Positions 11,501-23,500 of a DNA stretch of 64,000 bases are shown one piece after another (position 1 is the stretch's first letter; every line of letters starts with the position of its first letter). The stretch lies in assembly GCF_932526225.1 (NCBI RefSeq), contig NC_064034.1:11358887-11422886 (forward strand). The letters run 5' to 3'. A program made the translations under genes and the position numbers. This DNA comes from Nematostella vectensis. Its lineage: Eukaryota > Cnidaria > Anthozoa > Actiniaria > Edwardsiidae. The notes beneath the pieces were generated by a model. It did no database searches and had not been told where the DNA came from. It saw only the letters and a list, made by a program, of their open reading frames with translations.

Positions 11501-14500
11501 ATTGTCTTTGATGTACATGTGTAGGGTGCATAATTGTCTTTGATGTACATGTGTAGGGTGCATAATTGTCTTTGATGTACATGTGTAGGGTGCATAATTG
11601 TCTTTGATGTACATGTGTAGGGTGCATAATTGTATTTGATGTACTTGTTTAGTGTGCATAATTGTATTTGATGTACTTGTTTAGTGTGCATAATTGTATT
11701 TGATGTACTTGTTTAGTTTGCATAATTGTATTTGATGTACATGTACAGGGTGCATAATTGTCTTTGATGTACATGTGTAGGGTGCATAATTGTCTTTGAT
11801 GTTCTTCTGTACATGTGCAGGGTGCATAATTGTCTTTTATGTCATTGTACATGGTGCGTAATTGTCTTTGATGTACATGTGTAGGGTGCATAATTGTCTA
11901 TGATGTCATTGTGTAGTGTGCATAATTGTCTTTGATGTACATGTGTAGGGTGCAAAATTGTCTTTGATGTACATGTGTAGGGTGCATAATTGTCTTTGAT
12001 GTACATGTGTAGTGTGCATAATTGTCTTTGATGTACATGTGTAGGGTGCATAATTGTCTTTGATGTACATGTGTAGGGTGCATAATTGTCTTTGATGTAC
12101 ATGTGTAGGGTGCGTAATTGTATTTGATGTACATGTGTAGTGTGCATAATTGTCTTTGATGTCATTGTACAGGGTGCATAATTGTCTTTGATGTACTTAT
12201 GTGTAGGGCACATTGTATTTGATGTACTTGTGTAGTGTGCATAATTGTCTTTTATGTCATTGTACATGGTGCGTAATTGTCTTTGATGTACATGTGTAGG
12301 GTGCATAATTGTCTATGATGTCATTGTGTAGTGTGCATAATTGTCTTTGATGTACTTATGTGTAAGGCACATTGTATTTGATGTACTTGTGTAGTGTGCA
12401 TAATTGTCTTTGATGTCATTGTACAGGGTGCATAATTGTCTTTAATGTCATTGTACAGGGTGCATAATTGTCTTTAATGTCATTGTACAGGGTGCATAAT
12501 TGTCTTTGATGTACCTGTGTAGGGTGCGTAATTGTATTTGATGTACATGTGAAGGGTGTACATGTGAAGGATGCATAATTGTCTTTAATGTACATGTGTA
12601 GTGTGCATAATTGTCTTTAATGTACATGTGTATGGTGCATAATTGTCTTTGATGTCCTTGTACAGGGTGCAGAATTGTCTTTGATGTACATGTGTAGGGT
12701 GCATAATTGTCTTTGATGTTCTTCTGTACATGTGCAGGGTGCATAATTGTATTTGATGTACTTGTAGAATGTGCATAATTGTCTTTGACGTACTTGTGTA
12801 GGGTGCATAATTGTCTTTGATGTACATGTGTAGTGTGCTTAATTGTCTTTGATGTACATGTGTAGGGTGCATAATTGTCTTTGATGTACATGTGTAGGGT
12901 GCATAATTGTCTTTGATGTACATGTGTAGTGTGCATAATTGTCTTTGATGTACATGTGTAGGGTGCATAATTGTCTTTGATGTACATGTGTAGTGTGCAT
13001 AATTGTCTTTGATGTACTTATGTGTAGGGCACATTATATTTGATGTACTTGTGTAGGGTGCATAATTGTCTTTGATGTACATGTGTAGTGTGCATAATTG
13101 TCTTTTATGTCATTGTACATTGTGCGTAATTGTCTTTGATGTACATGTGTAGGGTGCATAATTGTCTATGATGTCATTGTGTAGTGTGCATAATTGTCTT
13201 TGATGTACTTATGTGTAAGGCACATTGTATTTGATGTACTTGTGTAGTGTGCATAATTGTCTTTGATGTCATTGTACAGGGTGCATAATTGTCTTTAATG
13301 TCATTGTACAGGGTGCATAATTGTCTTTAATGTCATTGTACAGGGTGCATAATTGTCTTTGATGTACCTGTGTAGGGTGCGTAATTGTATTTGATGTACA
13401 TGTGAACGGTGTACATGTGAAGGATGCATAATTGTCTTTAATGTACATGTGTAGTGTGCATAATTGTCTTTAATGTACATGTGTATGGTGCATAATTGTC
13501 TTTGATGTCCTTGTACAGGGTGCAGAATTCCATCTCTGTTGTGGATGTCCCTGATGATACAGATCCAACCCTTTCCAAGTCCGACATTGTCTTGTCATTT
13601 ACTATTGAGGTAATTTAGCACTATCACCTGAAGATCCTCCTGACAATAAACTGCTGAAAACAATATCCTTACTTTTTATTAAATTGAATTGACATTACTT
13701 CTGTTTTTCTGACTTGTAAATGGTGTTAATTGGTTTTCTATTGCACTATTGTACCTATTTAGATTATATCTCTTTTTCTTCTAGAATGATTTCCCTATTG
13801 TAATGAGTTTAGAAATAGGTTGAATTTTTCGCAATCTTATTTCCAATAGGTTGTTGTTTCTGAAGCTCGAGGTCTCAAACAACTACCAGCAAAGAAAATT
13901 GTTTACTGTACTATGGAGGTAGGTATTATTGTTGTAATGTTTTTGTTTGTGTATTGATTACATGTGGCATGCTTTTAAAGGACCGTTTGCTTCTAATGCT
14001 ATTATTGTCTCTGAGCAGGGTAATTTTTGTTTGTAGGTCGAAGGAGGAGAGAAATTACAAACAGGTCAAGCAGAAGCAGGAAAACCAGTGTAAGGCCTTA
14101 AATGATTTTTTAACATTACTACTGACAGTACAGAAAATCCAACTTCAAGCATGGCAGGGGCAGAGCTCTGGGGGCCTGCCAAATATTTTGAAAAATATAT
14201 ATTGTATTGTGATTTGTTTTCCCCTGTTCCAACAAAAAGAACTTGGTATTGGATGTTTTTAATTAGACGCACAGCTCATTTGTACCAGTTCCACAGTAGT
14301 AACACACTTCCTCCTCCTTTTGTATCAAAGATGGGACACGCAAGGTGACTTCACAACATGCCACGCCCGACCTATCATCAAAATCAAACTATTCGCAGAG
14401 AACTTAGGGATTATGGCCCTTGACGACAAAGAGCTTGGAAGAGTAAGTGAGACTTGATATCCTATGGACTCTTATAACTTTAATTTAGAAAACTGCTGAA

Positions 14501-17500
14501 TTTTTGAATTTACTGACTGGGGTGATAGGGGTAGAAGAGGAAAGTAGTTTATAACTTCATAAGCTGGCGTATATCACAAAGGTTTTTGAAAAGTAAGACA
14601 TGTCCTAAGCTCAGAGTGGGTGTTCAAACCTGTGATTCAGTGATGACATATGTGTCTTGTTTACTCCAGGTCACACCATATCACAGCTGTCTTTGTCCCT
14701 GTTAAATATACTAACGAATTAATCAGTTAGTGATCATTAGCGAGTGATAACTCACCAGCGTTTTGGCAATGCTGCCTAGTGACAAGTGATCTAACTGAAC
14801 AGCTTTTCCAATGGGCACGCTTGTGCATACGTTAAATGATCTGTAGATGTTCAGACAAAGGGAAGTCCCATGTCGAGATTGAGGCTGTTTGGTGCCAGGA
14901 TTATGTATTCAACAACAAGACAAGGTGTAGACTAGGAAACCACTTCAGATGCCACAGGATGGATAGATATCATCAACCACATGGACGAGCTACCAGTGCC
15001 AGCTCACTTCAGTCAGACAGACAATGAAGGCAGCATTGCTAAAACCTTGTTAAATTATTGCACAGTAATTCTTAATAATATTTATATATTGATGTTGTCA
15101 CGAAGACCACCACACATGTCTCCATGAACACTTAGTTACTGATAAGTGATAAGTGTCAAGTACAATAATGGAACAAATACTTTTTCTAGCTGATCATCAA
15201 GCCTGTTCCTGGAGGGTCTGATGTGTTTGAGTGGCATGCGCTTACTGCTCCTAAGGGCTGGACAGGCGGTAAACTTGAGCTGAAAGTTGCAGTCAAAATG
15301 GATAAACCCCTAAACCTGAAAAAGTCAGGGTAAGAGTAGAAATGAGTAAGAAAAACTCAAACAGAATGTTGATTCAGATATGAATATGCTATATCATGTG
15401 TAGTGCTTTATATTTAAAAAAAAGTATTTATTGCAAGCTGTTAAATTTTATTTTGAATTCTCCCAAAGGCACCAAAATACACGTTTTCTTTGTGATTTTT
15501 TATGTATGAAGTGTTATCCAAATCTTTGTCCAGAAGAATTAATCTTGGCCATGGACTACTCGAGTGGTTGTTGGAAAACCTTTCTTGTTGGTGGTAGTCT
15601 GATACTTTATGTTTTATGTGACTTTCAGCATGTTGTTTGCTCATGGCAAAACCCTTTGGAAGAAATGGAAGAAGCGATTTTTTGTGCTTGTACAGGTACT
15701 GTAGAGTTGTGATTATGAAACTGTCACTAACAAATTCTGCATCTTATATTTGTTATAAAATTTTTGTTTATAAATAAGACAATAACTGTTTCAAAGGGTC
15801 AACACCATCGGTTAGATGTCTGGGGTGTTACTCTTGTTCTAATTTCGGGACAAAAAAAAAACACAAAAGTCTAAGAATCTTAAACTATTTATACTGATGA
15901 TTGAAATAAATCCAAACTATCAATGTTTGATAAAAGAGAAGAAAAATCATAGCTCAGTGACTTGTGTGTTTTTTAAGACCAATGAAGAATTCCTGAGGTT
16001 ACCTGTTTTGATGGTAAAATTACAATGACAGTGTTGTATCTTTCAGGTGAGCCAGTACACATTTGCTATGTGCTCATATATGGAGAAGAAATCTGAGCCC
16101 TCAGACATGATGCAGCTTGACGGCTATACAGTAGACTACTGTGAAAAGATTGAGGGTTGGTGGCTGCTTGCAGCAATTATCTCTGTAATCAGGGGAATGA
16201 ATCATATTAACACATTATTGAAATTTTAGATTCAGCTGCATTAAGAGTTTTATGTTTAAATGCATTCAAGTTCATATTCATTAAGTCAGAATCAAATTAT
16301 ATAAAGCATAATCGCAATGTTGTATTTATGAAATATGAGACTTAAGGTATTATAATTATTAAGGTGGAGAAAGCTTCATACTCTGGATATATATTATTAT
16401 TTATTTTTATTCTTATGCTTGCAATTTTTCTCTAATTGGCATGGGCGGAAATGGCACATGTGTGAACTGCTAGTTACCAATGCCAAATTGCTTATGTACA
16501 GGTGAGGAATTCAAAGGTGGAAGATTCTTCTTCAAAGCTGTCAAGGAGGGCGACCAGATGATATTTGCTACAGATGAAGAGCTTGAACGTACTGTATGGG
16601 TGAATAAACTCTACATGGCCACTGGTCAATCACACAAACCAGTGGCACCCAAGCTGTCTATGGTAGCGACAGCATTGGAGAGTAGCAGCACGCTCTCCAG
16701 AGTACAAGGAGGTAAGACACAGCACTCTGGGCCACCATCCCTGTTGATGTTGTAAGGACTTGCATGCCAGTATCCCTATTGCTGTGGCTTTCAATATCAT
16801 TATTTAGAGAGGGATTTAGTCATGTAATTTTTTTTTCTTGTAGCGGCTGACCGTGCTAAGAAGCACGGGTTTGATGACCTGATCCAGGCAGACCCGTCCA
16901 AGTTCGACCATCACTATCTTTTTGAGCAGCTGCAAAGGAGGACCTTGGATCATAGACTTAGTGATTCCTATTCCTGCTTAGTAAGCTCAAAATATCAAAT
17001 CTCATTACTGAACAATATGCCTTTTATTGTAAGGCTTGAGAGAAATTGCTTAATGAGATAAGCTCACATAGTGCTCGTCCACCTTCTTCCCCCAGACAAG
17101 ATTTCATCCTCCCTTTCTGCTATTTTAAGTACAGGCGTGTACACAGGGGGTACCATCCCTTGGCGGCCAAAAAGTGGGTCATTTCTTATTAAATCTTCAA
17201 ATTCTATGCTTTTCCCATATGATACCTATGACTGCACACCCACTTGGCTAATCCTGGAAATGCGCCTGAAGTATACTAATAATCCTATATGTTATAGTTC
17301 AATTATCATCCTTTATGTTAGGCCGGGATTCCCTCCTGGCTATTTGCTACAGTATTTCAATTATTTCTAATCACAATATGTGTTATGCATGGCTTATTCT
17401 TGTGATGTTCATATCCCCATCATGTGGATTATAATAATCATACTACATTATATGCAGCTGGTTCAGTAATTATTTTTTTCATGTTAGGGGTGGTTCTCTC

Positions 17501-20500
17501 CTGGCCAAGTGTTTGTGCTAGATGAGTACTGTGCGCGCTACGGAGTTCGTGGCTGCCATCGTCACTTGTATTACCTGAGTGACCTGCTGGATCGAGCAGA
17601 GACAGGGATTATGATAGATCCCACCTTACTGCACTACAGCTTTGCCTTCTGCGCATCACACGTCCATGGCAACAGGTGAGAGATCTGATAATGACAATCC
17701 TGTCTATAGCAACAGGTGAGATAGAGCTATTTGATAGTGTCACTCAAATGCGGATGTCAGAACCATACTCTTTTTAGCCAAACAAGGTGGACTCAGGGGA
17801 CTTAGTATATAGAGAGGGAAGCTATAAAGAGATGGGGGCTTAATAGAGCTTTTATGGTATGCTTATTGGTTCAGGCCCGATGGTATTGGTACGATCACCG
17901 TTGACGAGAAAAATAAATTTGAGGAGATCAAGGATCGTCTGTGGAATCTATTGGCGCATCAGATTACTCACTTCAGGTTAGTATGTCATCGGGAAGGATC
18001 AGTGACAAGAGGAGATACAGTAGGCCTCCCGCTAACTTGAGCTCGCATACCACTTGAATTCCCTGCCAAATTGAACTGAGTTCGGTATCTACCTTGAAAT
18101 TGGACCTAGTTTTCAGTCAAATCAAAATTTTATTCGGATAACTTAAAGTCAAAACCTTGAACTTGAAGTTTTGTTGGTTTAACTCCTGAAAATCAGAAAT
18201 GATCGATTTCAATTCTTATTTTTATTTACTTTTATTTATTTATTTTTCTTTACTTGTGGGTGAGTTGCTTTTGTTAGCTCTACTATTTCTTATGTTACAA
18301 CTTCAACTTCAACTTTATTCAACATAAATACATTATTTTTTTCTTTTATGTGCTCACCCACTAATAGAACAGGCTAATCTAGGCGGGTTTAGCTTAAATA
18401 ATAGTTACAATTATAGCAACAATAATTTCAGAAATAACAAACACAGGACGAGCAAGACGAACAGGTACACAGAACATAAAAAAAGAGAGAAAATGGGAGG
18501 AGTTTAGTTAAAGGGTTAGCTTTTTGTTAGCCTTTAGGTATTAGTTTCATTATGCGTTCAAAACCATTTCATTGCAATTTGAACGTTATTGTTTATTAGG
18601 TATTGTTTTCCATTCGGTCGGCCTGAAGGAGCGTTGAAGGCGACGTTGTCCTTATTTGAACGCGTAAGTGATAGAACTGGACTCAAGATTTGTTAACACT
18701 TTTTGTTATCTGAGGGAAGACGGGCGAATAGCTGGGGGGAGGGCAGCTTAGAAAATATCATACCCAATGAGATTTTGTGATTATCTGATAACAAATGACC
18801 GGCTTTTTGGCTAAAAGAGGTTAGACGGCCATCCCTAGCTACGCGCCCATGAAGGAGAGTTGTCAGAGAATCTCGCTCTGCATTGCCACTTCTTTGCTAT
18901 TGATTACGTTTGAAAAAAAGATAAATTTAAAAACTTGATTACAGTTACTCGCCTAAATCAGCCAATGAGGATAGTGCTTTGCACATGTGTGTGACACTTG
19001 GTATTCCCAGGTTATGATGAAGGACATATCAACGCCAGTGCCGCCAGAAGAGTTCCGTAACGAGATAAGGAAGTGTTTGCAGAAAGCTGCACTTGTCAAC
19101 TACACACGCGTCTCTGCTTATGCGCAGATAGAAGGTATTAGTGTAAGAAAAAAGAGTTCTAGTCGGCCACATCCTTGTTATTGTTCAATATTGTAAAATA
19201 AATTAGGTAAAGAAATTTCGAAATATTAATATTTTATACTATATAAAGGTTGTTTCAAAAGTCCGTGGACACTTTCAAGATGCTCTTATTCGCTGAGATT
19301 ACACAAAAATTCAAATTCCCACCAAAAGGCGAAAAAAGATTTGGTCGCGCGTCATTACGTTTTCCCGCCATTTTTGGGTATAGGCTGTCCGCAATATAGG
19401 CTAGGAAAATGGATTCAAATATGACAGAGGAACGCCTGAACAATGTTCAAATAAGAGCACAAGCAGCAATTTTGTATGCCAACGGCAACAATTTTAGGAA
19501 GAAGCAAGGGTTTCAAAGTGGACTCGAGTTTGACGAAATTTTGCCGACAAGCCAAGAAGTAGAAGGCCGAAAGTGCTCAACCAAGCTGCAAAAAGCGTCA
19601 TCGAAAAGGCCAAGTACAAGAGAGGATATTCATCCAGAACAATAAGCAAAAATCTCAAGAGAAAAGCTCTCTTAGTGTCTTCGCCGACCGTCTGGAGATA
19701 CATGACCAGGAAGGGGGTGAAACCTTTCAAGCGGCAAAAAAAAAAGCCATTATTGAGCGCCCGGCAACGAAAATCCCGTTTGAAGTTCGCACGCAAGTAC
19801 AAGTCTCGGTCCGGTACTGAATGGGACGACTTTCTATTTACTGACGAGTACCCTAAGTACTCGTTTCATCTCCCCAAATAAAAAAACGATGTTGTTTGGG
19901 GGTCTCAAGAGACCGACGTTCCCCCGTCTCGTCAAGTCAAAGGAAGTGCAAAGTGGATAGTCTGGTGTGGCATGACCTGTCGTGGCTACCTTTACTACAC
20001 TTTCTACCCCAGGGTTTGCACAGTAAATTCAGAATACTACACAAAGAGAATACTGGAAAAAGAAGTTGAACCTTTTTTACAAGGAAATCCAATTCTGATA
20101 ACCTTACGAAGAGAAAGCTGTTTTCAAATAAACGGTCAATGGTATTCATGCAAGATGCAGCACCAGCTCATACCGCTAAGGCAAGTCAGGACTGGTGCAA
20201 AAAAAACCTTCCTGCTTTAATTGAAAAAGCAGAATGGCCGGCTATCCCACCTGACCACAACCCAATTGAGAACTTGTAGAGCATTATCGAGGAAGAAACC
20301 TACCGTGATTCTCAGCCCAAGACAATGACCTCACTGAAATCCCGATTAAAGAAAGCCTGGCGAAATGTGTCATTGTCTACTTTGAGTGAACTTTCTCACT
20401 CCATGCCACAGCTTCTTAAGAACGTCATCAAAGCAAAAGTAGGACACGCAAACTATTGACATTCATTTGGTAGCTTGCTACATTAATGTATTTATTTTCC

Positions 20501-23500
20501 TAAAATTTTGTTGGTCGGACCCTCAGAACTGAAGTTATAACAAATTGCAAAATGTCCACGAACTATTGAAACACCCTGTATACCAAATTCAATCCAAAAT
20601 ATCGCAACAGCCAATGAAAATAGAAACTTTCTCGAACTTTCTCGAACAGCCACCAATGACCCAATAAGAGGCAAACAGATGGACCAAGTTTGTGTTTTTA
20701 AAGCTTTAGAAATCCTGTCTTCAAGTTCAAGGACCTAATGAGACGCTCAATATATAAAGAGGAGAAATTTGAACGATGATTACTTTTTCGTCACGATTCA
20801 CTGAGCACATTTTGTAGAGGGCAGCAAAGAGGACGCACCACCAGACAAGAGACTAGATGACATAATGCACTTGGCGGAACTTTGCATCGACCTGCTTCAA
20901 CAAAACGAGGAGCACCATGCCGAGGTAGGCTCTCAACGCCAAGATATAAGCACAGTATTCAGATATAGAGACACCTTTACAGCCTCGTCCCAGATATTCT
21001 GACAACAGTACATTCAATGATAATCCTTTCAAAATTGTATACAATAAGTCTTCTTTCGAGCATGGTGAAAAACGTAAGACTAGTTCAGCACCATCAATAT
21101 CGAACCAGCCTTGGCACCATTTTAACGGCTAATTCCCACATTTTCGGGAGGAAGCTTTTGCTTTGATCCTTCACACGTGCGTACGTTTTCCGCGTTAGCT
21201 TGGGTTGTGGATCTAATGCATCTTGGGTAGAGTGACTTAAGTATCCCTTATGTATCTCGTGATTCCCGTACAGGCGTTAGCTGGGGTTGAAAACGTGAGC
21301 ACGTGATGCATCAGGGGTAGGGTGACCCCTTAATTATATAGTTATTCCTGTACAGGTGCTAGCTGGGGTTGAAAACGTGAGCACGTGATGCATCAGGGGT
21401 AGGATGACCCCTTAATTATTGAGTTATTCCTGTACAGGCGTTAGCCTGGGTTGCAGACCTGATGGCGGAACATCAAGAGATCTTCTGGTCGCTGTTCTCT
21501 GTGGATATGGATGCGGCGCTGGCTGTCCAACTTCCAGACACCTGGGACAGCTTCCAGTTATTTCAGCTTCTCAACGATTACCTCAGCAACGAACGTGAGT
21601 TCGATCAAATGATATTTTGTACCATGCATGTTTTAGAGCGGAAACCGACGAACAAAATAACCCTTACAGTGTCCAACTCAAAGAAGACTGGACATTGGAC
21701 ACGGCTGCATATAAAAGAGTTAGAAACGTCCCTGTACCCATTTTGTGTGCTTTACTCTATCCAGGCTTTGTTGGGCCGATTGTCTGAGTTGCGAAGAAAA
21801 ACATCGGACCCGACAACAGAAATAGTTGTACAGCAGGCAAATGAGCTTGCATAAATCGATTCAGCACGGTGCGTGTAAATTAGCCTTTACAGCCTCCCTG
21901 TACTCAGTTAGTATGTTCTGCCTATTTCAGCCTCCTTACAGCGCGGCAAGTTTCACCTTCATCTGCGCGAGACTTTCGCTCCGCTGGTTATCCGGTACAT
22001 TGACCTCATGGAGTCCTCCATCGCCCAGTCGGTCCACAAGGATTTCGCCAAGGAGACTTGGATAGCGGTCGGGTGAGCACCACTTGAAATTAATCTCAAA
22101 CAGACCCCTCTATACTACTGTCGTAAGCCCTGTACAAATACTACACTATTTTTCGAAAGAACACATGTCCTACTTACTCATCGTAATTTATGGAAACTGA
22201 TTTTGCCAGGGCTGTTAGAAACTGAAAGAATTGCTACGTCGGCAATGTGGGAGGGACCAAAATTCAGGGGCAGGGATTATTATGTTATATTCCTTTCAAC
22301 GAAATTTGTAAAATGCAATCATTACTTTGTTTTGGCCCCTCTTTGACAGAGTTCTATAGCTCGCCACTTTTGACTCGTTCCTTTGTTTTTCTCAGAGAGG
22401 GCTGCAACTCATCCGAGGAGTTGTTTTGGAAGCTTGGTGCACTGCAGCAGTTTATTTCAGATCTTAATTGGCCGGATGAGGTGATGGAGGCCCATCTGAT
22501 TAAGAGACTGAAGCTCATGTCAGCAGATATGGTCGAGAGCTGCATTAAGAGGTTCGTAGATATCAGAACGCATTAGAATAACTCCATTACTGAAGTCCAT
22601 GTAGGCAGTTATGGCCGACGAGCAGAATTTAGTTGCGTAGAACATAGAGTTCTCTGGACAAATAACAATACCACTCCATTCAGATGACGATGCATGAATT
22701 TACCAAAAAAGCCGAAACAACGCTGAACGCCATATACATCACACCAGCTTTAAATTCTAAAATTGAAACCTAAATTTTTATTTGTTCCTGTTTAACCACT
22801 TTATTTTTATTTTTTTTTGTTTAGATAATTTTTTTTTTCACATAAGGACTAAATTGCCTAAAACAGTCAGGCTGAACACTTTCAGGATTATGACACGCTT
22901 AGAGTCATCCGTGGATTATATTTGCAAAAATGAGATCTATGTGTTAACTAGATTCACTAAAGACTGTTGTTGTGTCCCGCCTCGGTGCAATGCCTCAATT
23001 GTTCATGTTGTAGGACCAAGGAACGACTGGATAAGTGGCTAAGCACCACCAAGTTCTCCACCGATTACGTCATTCCCAGCACTGTCTTCGTCATGATGAA
23101 CGTCATCACACAGGCCAAGAAACAGGTACGCGGTCGGGTTATGGAGGGGCGTCACCCTCTTTTCCAGCGAGGGACGTGTTTTAAAGAGTAGGCCTTATCA
23201 TCCCTATTCCGCGGCAAACGAAATAATCATGATTTATATATATTTTTTAGTCGCAGATCCTTTGTGCCCGAGAGGAGAGTGAGAGTGAACAGGTAAATAA
23301 GCGGATAAGGACAAGTGAAACAAGCTCAACCCACATACAGGTTTTCTTCTGTTTCATGTCTTTTGGTTATCAGTCTTTCGGATGAGACACACATGACCGA
23401 GATCCCGTATTTTAAACCCATTGCTCACAATGTAAAGGGGTGGTTTTGCGCGACCGCCGATAATTCAAATCCATTTCCGACATTTCTTGTCTGGGAATAT

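Noticed and set aside
11033-12987. Long minus-strand frames (208, 179, 165 codons and others)
   Set aside because: They are the 32-bp minisatellite translated; the unit lacks stops in every minus frame, and no start context or splice signal supports a gene.
10866-13518. CRISPR-like array
   Set aside because: Units are contiguous without unique spacers and the DNA is clearly eukaryotic with spliced genes.
16047-16229. Extension of CAPS exon 10 to the frame's end at 16229
   Set aside because: Only a splice at 16155 joins the PH-domain text [11 protein letters not shown] in phase, despite the weak GTTGGT donor.
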